A stretch of 64,000 nt of DNA, from assembly GCF_964332355.1 (NCBI RefSeq), contig NZ_OZ201293.1, forward strand, positions 1,736,001 through 1,800,000, written 5' to 3'. Below are positions 27,144-34,687 of this stretch, piece after piece (position 1 is the stretch's first letter; each line of letters starts with the position of its first letter). Position numbers and translations under genes: made by a program. The notes beneath the pieces are model-generated. The model searched no databases. It was not told the origin of the DNA and was given only the letters and a program-made list of their open reading frames with translations. This DNA comes from Imbroritus primus (GTDB lineage Bacteria; Pseudomonadota; Gammaproteobacteria; Burkholderiales; Burkholderiaceae).

Positions 27144-27755
27144 TCACACCGCACGGCGATCGAGCACGGCACGGGCAATCGTGCCGGCATCGACGTACTC
27201 AAGTTCGCCGCCCGCCGGCACGCCGCGTGCAAGACGCGAGACCTTCACGCCACGCGCCTTGAGCATTTCACCGATGTAGTGGGCTGTCGCCTCGCCTTCG
27301 TTGGTGAAATTGGTGGCGAGAATCACCTCGCTCACACCGCCGAAGGCAGGGTCGACCACCCGGCGCAGCAGCCGGTCGAGATGGATTTCGCGTGGCCCTA
27401 CGCCATCCAGCGGCGAGAGCTTGCCCATCAGCACGAAATACTGGCCGTGATAGGTCATGGTTTGCTCGACCATCACCTGATCCGCCGGCGTCTCGACCAC
27501 GCACAGCAGCGAAGCATCGCGCTCGGGATCCAGGCAGGTCTCGCACACCGGTTGCTCGGTGAAGTTGTTGCAACGCTCGCAATGCTGCACGGTGGCGATC
27601 GACCCGAGCAGCGCGTCGCCCAAACGTTGCGCCCCCGGCCGGTCATGCTGCAGCAGGTGGTAAGCAATGCGCTGGGCCGATTTGGGGCCAACGCCCGGCA
27701 ACACACGCAAGGCGTCGATCAGTTGCTGCAGCGCTCCCGGCGCAGAATTCTTCAT
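27144..27755 (-). CDS. recR: Recombination mediator RecR
   Basis: Part of the RecFOR system loading RecA at gaps. The 203-aa product has a helix-hairpin-helix (LPGVGPKSAQRIAYHLL), a four-Cys zinc site (CERCNNFTEQPVCETC), and a Toprim domain (LCVVETPADQVMVEQT). It begins 3 bases after the ybaB stop in the conserved dnaX-ybaB-recR unit. Confidence 0.97.
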   Translation of the reverse strand: MKNSAPGALQQLIDALRVLPGVGPKSAQRIAYHLLQHDRPGAQRLGDALLGSIATVQHCERCNNFTEQPVCETCLDPERDASLLCVVETPADQVMVEQTMTYHGQYFVLMGKLSPLDGVGPREIHLDRLLRRVVDPAFGGVSEVILATNFTNEGEATAHYIGEMLKARGVKVSRLARGVPAGGELEYVDAGTIARAVLDRRAV

Positions 27756-27758
27756 GCT

Positions 27759-28091
27759 TTAGAACGGCAGCTTGAAACCCGGCGGCAGGCCCATGCCAGC
27801 CCCCAGACCGCCCATCTTTTCCGCTGAGGTGGCTTCGGCCTGACGCACGGCATCGTTGAATGCAGCGGCCACCAGGTCCTCCAACAGCTCCTTGTCCTCG
27901 CCATCCGCCACGAGGCTTGGATCGATGGTGATGCGCTTAACGGCGAACTTGCAGGTCATGACCACCTTCACGAGGCCGGCGCCGGACTGGCCCTCGACCT
28001 CGATCTGGGCAAGCTGCTCCTGCATCTTCTTCATGTTTTCCTGCATCTGCTGGGCCTGTTTCATCAGCCCTGCCAGCTGGCCTTTCATCAT
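27759..28091 (-). CDS. YbaB/EbfC nucleoid-associated protein
   Basis: Small DNA-binding protein of 110 aa that forms tweezer-like dimers. It has the Met/Gln-rich helix (MKQAQQMQENMKKMQEQLAQ) and the conserved GLVKVVMTCKFAVKRI strand region. AGGAG lies 8 bases before the MM start at 28091; the longer open frame upstream has no such support. Between dnaX and recR. Confidence 0.95.
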   Translation of the reverse strand: MMKGQLAGLMKQAQQMQENMKKMQEQLAQIEVEGQSGAGLVKVVMTCKFAVKRITIDPSLVADGEDKELLEDLVAAAFNDAVRQAEATSAEKMGGLGAGMGLPPGFKLPF

Positions 28092-28250
28092 TGGAAGTAC
28101 TCCTGTCTGGTTCTTGAAATCATCCGGGCGGGCCTTTGCCACACCCCGGTTCATGCTCTGGCCGCCGGATCGAATGCGCTGGGACGCATGCATGGCAGCC
28201 CTTGTTTTTTGGCACACAGGCCTGTCATCCACCTGTCGGCGTTCAGCCAC

Positions 28251-30635
28251 TCACGCAGTGCGCGGCTGGATCGATTCCGGCACGATGCGGGCGTCGAAAT
28301 CCCTCAGCAACGCCTGGACAAACGGATCGCCGTGAATGGAAGCTTCTGCGGCCTCCTGGGCGGCAGCACGCGCTTCTGCATCGGCGATCGCCACGGTCTG
28401 CGATACTGGGCCGATCTCGAACGCGAGCCGTACCGGTTGCTCCAGATGTTCACCCAGCAAGGCCTGGAAGCGCTCCACCGCCGGACCTTCCGCCAGGTGC
28501 GCCAACGCGACGCGCAAGGTCCAGACACCCGCCTCCATGCTCACCAGCTCGCTCTGGTGCGCCAGCTGCTGCGCCAGACCCTTGGCAGGCAACTGACGCG
28601 CGAATGCGATCCAGCTGCCGCCGGGCAAGCCTGCCGCAGCCGTTGCGGCGATGGTCGGTAGCGGCGCCGCGGGCGCCGATGCCGCTGTCGAGGCGGATGC
28701 TGCTGCCATACCGCTACCGGGTTCGGCGGACACAACAGGGATCGCGGCGTGCTGCGTGGCTATGCCAGGCATGGCTGCGTCGGGTTCTGCTGGTGCGGCG
28801 GGCGCAGGATGGTCATGACGATTAGTGGCAGGCACTGCTCCCGGTGCGGCCTCGCTCTTTTCCGCGCCGAGCAGGGTGGATTCGGTCTCACCCAGGGCCA
28901 GCCAGGGCAGATCGTCCGGTGGTGCGGGCGGCATGTCCGGCTCGTCCTCCCACGGCGCGGCAGCTCGCTCCCGATGCGGTGCGGGCGCCTTCTCACGTAC
29001 CGCAAGCACCGTGGTCGATGCCTCGGCCGCGACCGGCACGGGAGCAAGTGTTGCCGAATATGACGCAGGCGCAGAGGCCGGTGCGGGCGCAGCCGCAGGC
29101 GGGCGGGACCGGCTACTGTCACGCGAGGCGTCACGCCCCCCTGCCCCTTCCCGGCCCTGGCGCGCAGCAGCCAGGGCCGCCATCGCTGGCGACAAAGGGC
29201 GGGATGCAGCGGATGGCGGGGATGCCGGCGCGGAGGCCGCAGATGCCTGCACACTGGCGGCCGGTGCCATCGCCGCGCCCTTGCCGCCTTCGGACACGGC
29301 GGCGCCGGATGTCGTTGCGGCAGCCGGCACGCGCGGCGCGGGCTGATGTTCAGGCGTGGATGCCGATGATCCGTCAGCGGGCGCGGTGGCAGCAGCCTGT
29401 GCGGCTGACGATGTGGCAGATGGCGCAGCAGGACGCGGCGCCACGGTCGCCGATGCCGGCCGCACGGCCAGCGAAGCAGGCCTGCCGCCCGCGCTGGCAC
29501 TGCGCGAACCACCATCGCCACTGCCCTCGCCCGGCTGCAGCGGGCGAAACGCCAGCATGCGCAGCAACGTCATCGTAAAGCCGGCGTACTCGTCCGGCGC
29601 GAGCGCCAGTTCGTTTCGGCCGAGGTTGGCAATCTGGTAATACAGCTGGACTTCCTGGGCATCGAACATGCCGGCAAAACGGACAATATCCTGTGCTTCC
29701 GGCCATTCGTCCTGCAGTGCCTCGGGCACGGCCTGGACCAGTGCAATCTTGTGCAGCAGCGAGGCAAGATCCTGCAAGGCCCCCGCAAAAGACAGGCTGC
29801 GGCCGGTCATCTCGTCGGCCACGGCCAGCACGCCCGGCCCGTCCTGCGCGGCAAGCGCATCGAGCAGGCGGATCAGGTAACTCTGGTCGATGGCGCCAAG
29901 CATGCCGCGCACGGCCGCCTCGGTAACCTCGCCGGCACTGTAGGCGATGGCCTGGTCGGTCAGAGACAGGCCATCACGCATCGACCCCTGCGCGGCCTGC
30001 GCGAGCAGGCGCAGCGCGGTCGGTTCGAAAGCGATCTGCTCGGCCTGCAGGATATGTTCGAGATGCCCCACGATCTGCGCCGGCGGCATCTGCTTGAGGT
30101 TGAACTGCAGGCAGCGCGACAGCACCGTGACCGGAATCTTTTGCGGGTCGGTGGTGGCGAGAATGAATTTGACGTGCGCGGGCGGCTCCTCCAGCGTCTT
30201 CAGCATGGCGTTGAAGGCATGGTTGGTCAGCATGTGCACTTCGTCGATCATGTAGACCTTGAAGCGGCCCGAGGACGGCGCGTAGATGGCCTTGTCGAGC
30301 AGCTGGGCCATTTCATCCACGCCGCGGTTCGAGGCCGCGTCCATCTCGATATAGTCGACGAAGCGGCCCGCATCGATTTCCGTGCAGACGCGGCACACGC
30401 CGCAGGGCTGCGCCGTGACCGTGCCATTGCCATCGGGGCCGATGCAATTCAGCGACTTGGCCAGGATCCGCGAGAGCGTTGTCTTGCCCACGCCGCGCGT
30501 ACCGGTGAACAGATAGGCATGGTGCAGGCGCTGCTGCTCCAGCGCATGGGTCAGTGCCTTGACCACGTGCTCCTGGCCAACCAGCGTCGTGAAATCACGG
30601 GGGCGCCATTTGCGCGCGAGGACTTGATAACTCAT
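28251..30635 (-). CDS. dnaX: DNA polymerase III subunits tau/gamma
   Basis: Clamp-loader ATPase of the replisome. The 794-aa product has Walker A in GTRGVGKTTLSR (about 45), a zinc module (QPCGVCRVC), DEVHM, and a long Ala/Pro/Ser-rich linker (about 380-670) before the tau-specific C-terminal domain. Start at 30635 (MSYQVLARKWRPRDF). I saw no strong A-rich slippage site like the one that makes gamma in E. coli, so a gamma product is uncertain. Next to ybaB-recR and divergent from the 4.5S RNA gene. Confidence 0.96.
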   Translation of the reverse strand: MSYQVLARKWRPRDFTTLVGQEHVVKALTHALEQQRLHHAYLFTGTRGVGKTTLSRILAKSLNCIGPDGNGTVTAQPCGVCRVCTEIDAGRFVDYIEMDAASNRGVDEMAQLLDKAIYAPSSGRFKVYMIDEVHMLTNHAFNAMLKTLEEPPAHVKFILATTDPQKIPVTVLSRCLQFNLKQMPPAQIVGHLEHILQAEQIAFEPTALRLLAQAAQGSMRDGLSLTDQAIAYSAGEVTEAAVRGMLGAIDQSYLIRLLDALAAQDGPGVLAVADEMTGRSLSFAGALQDLASLLHKIALVQAVPEALQDEWPEAQDIVRFAGMFDAQEVQLYYQIANLGRNELALAPDEYAGFTMTLLRMLAFRPLQPGEGSGDGGSRSASAGGRPASLAVRPASATVAPRPAAPSATSSAAQAAATAPADGSSASTPEHQPAPRVPAAATTSGAAVSEGGKGAAMAPAASVQASAASAPASPPSAASRPLSPAMAALAAARQGREGAGGRDASRDSSRSRPPAAAPAPASAPASYSATLAPVPVAAEASTTVLAVREKAPAPHRERAAAPWEDEPDMPPAPPDDLPWLALGETESTLLGAEKSEAAPGAVPATNRHDHPAPAAPAEPDAAMPGIATQHAAIPVVSAEPGSGMAAASASTAASAPAAPLPTIAATAAAGLPGGSWIAFARQLPAKGLAQQLAHQSELVSMEAGVWTLRVALAHLAEGPAVERFQALLGEHLEQPVRLAFEIGPVSQTVAIADAEARAAAQEAAEASIHGDPFVQALLRDFDARIVPESIQPRTA

Positions 30636-30719
30636 CCGGCGATTGTAGCAAAAGGCCGGCACCGCCAGACATCGTCATGCGTGACGCAATCCGCCGCGGC
30701 GCACGTGTCCGTTCTGCGG

Positions 30720-30725
30720 TACAAT
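30720..30725 (+). promoter_or_regulatory. -10 box of the 4.5S RNA gene
   Basis: TACAAT sits 7 bases before the start of the RNA helix at 30733, the expected distance for a -10 element. No good -35 was seen at 16-18 bases, so a weaker or activator-helped promoter is possible. Confidence 0.5.
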
Positions 30726-30732
30726 TCGTCCC

Positions 30733-30830
30733 GGACGGGCCTCCTCGCATGGTGGCGCGGCCAACCTGGTCAGGTCGGGAACGAAGCAGCCACAACCGTT
30801 TTCCGCCAGTGCCGAGGGTCGGGCTCGTCC
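30733..30830 (+). ncRNA. ffs: 4.5S signal recognition particle RNA
   Basis: The conserved SRP domain IV core is plain: the GGTCAGGTC segment, GAACGAAGCAGCC (the tetraloop side) and the matching distal arm. The ends pair as a 9-bp helix, GGACGGGCC at 30733-30741 with GGCTCGTCC at 30822-30830 (one G-U pair). The RNA binds Ffh for co-translational membrane targeting. Position beside dnaX is common in Burkholderiales. The ends are set by pairing and could be off by a few bases. Confidence 0.93.
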
Positions 30831-31090
30831 ACCTCGCTGCCATGTGCAGCGCCGGTCATCACAGCATCTCTCCCGCCGAACATATCTCCTGCCTCCATTC
30901 CCTTGCACCTGCCGAAACATGGTGAGGGCTCGACATCTGCAGTTGCCTTGCGCAATCGGTCCTGTCACCACAGCGGCACCTCTGCCCCGCGTACGGCCCT
31001 TGCCTGCCGTAACGTGCGGCATCCGGCAAACCCGGCATGCCGACCGTTACTGCCGATAGCATGGTGACCGTATTCCATTGGGGGCACAGA

Positions 31091-34000
31091 TCAGAACAGT
31101 GACTGCTGCGTCATGCCGGCCGGTGTTCCGGCGGCAGGAATGGTGGTGTCCGGATTACCCCTGGCTTCCGCCGGGCCCCTGCCCTCTGACAGCATCTCGC
31201 GTGCGACCCAGCGGCCATCTGCCACAGCCAGTCCGGCGCGCACCGCATGGTCGGGATATGCACGCTGCACCGCCGCCACATAGCGATCGAGCTGGGCCGC
31301 ATAAGCGGCATGCTCCTGCGGCAGCAGACGGACCTTGTAGTCCGCCACGAGCAGCATATCGCCGGTATCGACCAGCCGGTCGATACGTAACAGCCGACCG
31401 CCTGCATCGAACAGTTCGACTTCGTTGAAGGCCTGCCGGTAACGCGCAGGATCGAACAACGGCGCCAGCGCCTCGCTGGCCAGCATGCACCGGGCGGCTG
31501 CCATCGCCTGTTCCGCTTCGGCCGGCTCAAGCCCCAGCCAGCGCGACGCTTCCGCAGCATCCGGCAGGGCCGGGGTCATACGTTGACGCGTCACGCGCTC
31601 AAGCAGCGCATGCAGTGCTTCGCCCTGCGCGGCAGCCTCGGCGTCATGAACCAGTTCCGGCGGCGTGTCGGTTGTGGCCTCAGGTCTGCCCTGCCAGACA
31701 AGACGAAAATCCTGATAAGGCACCGCCCCTTCACCACCTTCCACTGCAGCCGATGTCGCAACAGACACCACGCCCTCGGGCATGGCATCAACCGGATATG
31801 GTGCCGATACTTCGCCAGCATGCGCCATAGCGAGGCGCTCGTACCAGCTGTCCGAGGCTGTCTTGCGCGCCACGCCGCTAACGATCAAACCCTGTCTCGC
31901 ACGCGTCATGGCGACGTACAGCAAGTTCCAGTTCTCGCGCTGGCCCAGCGCGGCCTCATTCTCGAACAAGGGCGCACGCCGCACGCCGCGTTCGCCGGCC
32001 TTGCCAAAAGCGGAAAAATGCGTGGGTGCGTCCGCACCCGGCGGCCAGTCGATCAGTACGCCCAGCGTTTCCGCACGCGGCTCGCTGTGGTTGCAGTCGA
32101 GCAGCACCACGAATGGCGCCTCCAGCCCCTTGGCGGCATGGATGGTGAGGATCCGCACGGCGTCCAGGCTAGTCTCGGCGGCACTGGCTTCGTCACGCTC
32201 CAGTTCGGCCAGATCACCCTCATCCGGCGTTTCCTCCTCGCTGCCGCGGCGAATGTCCTTCAGTTCGGCAATGAACTTCGGCAAGCTGGGATAACGGCCA
32301 CCATCGAGTTCCAGCGAGAGCCGCAGGAAAGCATCGAGATTGGCCAGCACCTGCTCGCGCATCACCGGCGGCGCGACTTCCGCATAGCGCCGTTTCAGCT
32401 CGCCGCTGTAGTACAGGTGGTCGAGCAGGTCGTGCACCGGCAAGGTGGGCGCGATGTCGCGCCAGTGGGTCAGACGTGCGCAGGCTTCCGCCAGGACACC
32501 ACCCAGTTGCGCCTGAGCCTCCATCCGCACCAGGCAGTGCCACCACGACTCGCCTTCCTCGCGCGCACTGGCAAGCGCAATCAGATCGTCGTCACACGCA
32601 CCGAAAATCGGGCTTTTGAGGACATGCGCGAGCGCCAGATCAGCATCCGGCGTCATGAGGAATTCCAGCAGCGCACACAGATCGAGCGCCTCCAGCGACG
32701 ACAGCAATCCGCCGCGCCGCGGACTGACATAGGGCATGCCGGCGTCGCGCAAGGCTGTTTCATAGGCCAGCAGATACGTCTTGCGCCGCACCAGCCACTG
32801 GAAATCGCTCCAGCGCGCTGGCCGGTTTCCGCCACGCTCCGGCACGCGTACGTGCGCCATGACATGTTGCATCCACGCCGCGACGCGGCGTCCTTCTTCA
32901 TACCGCTCCGCGCGGCCGCCGCCGGTGGCCTCGGGACGCGGCTGCGTCAGGGAATCGCGTGGTGCCAGCGTTGCCGGCTGCGGTTCGGCCGTGCCTTCCT
33001 GCAGTGATTCGGCGTCAACCAGCGGCAGCAGCAGCACCGGCCCGCCGGGCTCGGTCAGTGCTGTCGACTGGTGCGCATAGATCGGATAGTCGCCCCGCTC
33101 GCGCGCAGCTTCGAATACGCCATTGACCCAGTGCAATACGGCCGGCGCGTTACGACGCGTGCGGTTGGTGCGCAGCACCGTTGCATCGAAGTCGCGCACG
33201 AGCATCTGCCGCGCCGTTTCGAAAAGCCGCGCGTCGGCGCGGCGGAAACGATAGATGGACTGCTTGGGATCGCCCACGAGAAAAATGCTCGGGCGCTCAC
33301 CGGTATGGCTGTAGCCCGATAGCCAGCCCTGCAGGATACGCCACTGCATCGGGTTGGTGTCCTGGAACTCGTCCAGCAGCAGATGCCGGTAGCGCGCATC
33401 AAGGCGCATCTGCAGATACGCAGCGGTTTCGTCGTCAGCCATCAGCTGCGCGGCCTGCCATTCGAGATCGGCAAAGTCCATGGCGCGCTGTGCCCGCTTC
33501 TCCTCCTGGTAGCGCGACAAGAAAGCATCGCCCAGGCGATACAAGGCGGCATTCACGTCGCGCACGCTGCGCTCATGGCGACGCAGGTCGTAATCGAGCA
33601 GGCGTTCGCAGATCGTGCCGTGCAGGGCCACGATGGCCTCGGCTTCATCCGGTCCGCCAGCCGCCTGCTGCAGACCCTTGCTCGCCTTGCACGCACGCGG
33701 CTTGCGCCCGGAGTGAAACGCATCGAAAAGCATGCCGAAGATAGCAGCAGTCTGGTCCGTATTCGCCGCACCTTCGGCATCATCGCCAAGTGCCTCGATA
33801 CGCGCGAGTGCCTCGGTCATCGCCGGCACGCGATTCTGCTCCGCCTTGCCGGCGTTGGCGAGCACGGCCGCGATGCGGCGGATATCGGCCAGTAACGCGA
33901 CATCCGACAAGGCCAGCGCCGCGACATCCTGATGGACATCCTCGCCCAGAAAATCTTCCAGGACGGCGAGCGGGCCGCCAAGGCGCTCGGCCTCGGCACG

Positions 34001-34687
34001 AAACGCCCACCAGTCGGTGCGCTGCTGGAACATGGCATCGAGCAGGCGGCGCGCATTGAAATCGCCAACGGCACGCAGCAACGTTTCGTAGGCTGCCCGC
34101 ACGTCCGCATGTTGCGCATGCACGAGGCTGCGCCACAACGGCTCCCACGCCTCGCGCTGCATGCGGCCGGCATCCTCGCGCAATGCTGCGCCCGGCATCA
34201 GCCCCGATGCCAGCGGAGCGCCCCGCACCAGGCTACCGAACCAGCCGTGGAAGGTGTCGATCGAGATGCGCGCGGGCGAGGCCAGGACGCGCGCGTGCAG
34301 GCCGCGCGCCCGCGGCGCCATGGCAGTGGCCTCAGCTACCTCCATGCCCCGCATGGTCAACTCGGCAACGATACTGGCCTCATCTCCGCTCGCTAGCGTG
34401 GCGAGCACTTCGAGCAGACGCTCGCGCATTTCCTCGGCGGCCTTGCGCGTGAAGGTAATGGCGAGAATTTCGTGCGGTTGCGCCCCCGCCAGCAATAAGC
34501 GCAGCAGCCGCGATACCAGCAGCCATGTCTTGCCGCTGCCCGCGCAGGCTTCGACCACGACGGAACGTGCCGGATCGCAAGCCAGCTGCGTGAACCGGGC
34601 TTCTGCCACCGGCTGGCCGTCGCATTCGTAATCGGCATCGTGCCGCTGCATGTCCGTACTCATGTCGGTACTCGTGCCGGCACTCAT
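31091..34687 (-). CDS. addA: AddA-type UvrD helicase/nuclease
   Basis: The 1198-aa subunit of a RecBCD-like enzyme for double-strand break processing. Motif I is ACAGSGKTWL, motif II LLLDEFQDTN, motif III GDPKQSIYRFRRAD, motif V LTIHAAKGLE, motif VI LLYVAMTRAR. The C-terminus has a PD-(D/E)XK nuclease: LRIDRLV, then VADYKV, then QLDRY. The ATG at 34687 overlaps the addB stop by 4 bases (ATGA), fixing the start and implying coupled translation. Chi-like control cannot be inferred here. Confidence 0.92.
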   Translation of the reverse strand: MSAGTSTDMSTDMQRHDADYECDGQPVAEARFTQLACDPARSVVVEACAGSGKTWLLVSRLLRLLLAGAQPHEILAITFTRKAAEEMRERLLEVLATLASGDEASIVAELTMRGMEVAEATAMAPRARGLHARVLASPARISIDTFHGWFGSLVRGAPLASGLMPGAALREDAGRMQREAWEPLWRSLVHAQHADVRAAYETLLRAVGDFNARRLLDAMFQQRTDWWAFRAEAERLGGPLAVLEDFLGEDVHQDVAALALSDVALLADIRRIAAVLANAGKAEQNRVPAMTEALARIEALGDDAEGAANTDQTAAIFGMLFDAFHSGRKPRACKASKGLQQAAGGPDEAEAIVALHGTICERLLDYDLRRHERSVRDVNAALYRLGDAFLSRYQEEKRAQRAMDFADLEWQAAQLMADDETAAYLQMRLDARYRHLLLDEFQDTNPMQWRILQGWLSGYSHTGERPSIFLVGDPKQSIYRFRRADARLFETARQMLVRDFDATVLRTNRTRRNAPAVLHWVNGVFEAARERGDYPIYAHQSTALTEPGGPVLLLPLVDAESLQEGTAEPQPATLAPRDSLTQPRPEATGGGRAERYEEGRRVAAWMQHVMAHVRVPERGGNRPARWSDFQWLVRRKTYLLAYETALRDAGMPYVSPRRGGLLSSLEALDLCALLEFLMTPDADLALAHVLKSPIFGACDDDLIALASAREEGESWWHCLVRMEAQAQLGGVLAEACARLTHWRDIAPTLPVHDLLDHLYYSGELKRRYAEVAPPVMREQVLANLDAFLRLSLELDGGRYPSLPKFIAELKDIRRGSEEETPDEGDLAELERDEASAAETSLDAVRILTIHAAKGLEAPFVVLLDCNHSEPRAETLGVLIDWPPGADAPTHFSAFGKAGERGVRRAPLFENEAALGQRENWNLLYVAMTRARQGLIVSGVARKTASDSWYERLAMAHAGEVSAPYPVDAMPEGVVSVATSAAVEGGEGAVPYQDFRLVWQGRPEATTDTPPELVHDAEAAAQGEALHALLERVTRQRMTPALPDAAEASRWLGLEPAEAEQAMAAARCMLASEALAPLFDPARYRQAFNEVELFDAGGRLLRIDRLVDTGDMLLVADYKVRLLPQEHAAYAAQLDRYVAAVQRAYPDHAVRAGLAVADGRWVAREMLSEGRGPAEARGNPDTTIPAAGTPAGMTQQSLF

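Noticed and set aside
28251..30635. Programmed frameshift in dnaX to make gamma.
   Set aside because: No A-rich slippery heptamer with following hairpin was found by eye.
29751..31067. 438-codon plus-strand frame across dnaX and the 4.5S RNA.
   Set aside because: Runs through a structured RNA gene and opposite a certain gene; no supporting features.
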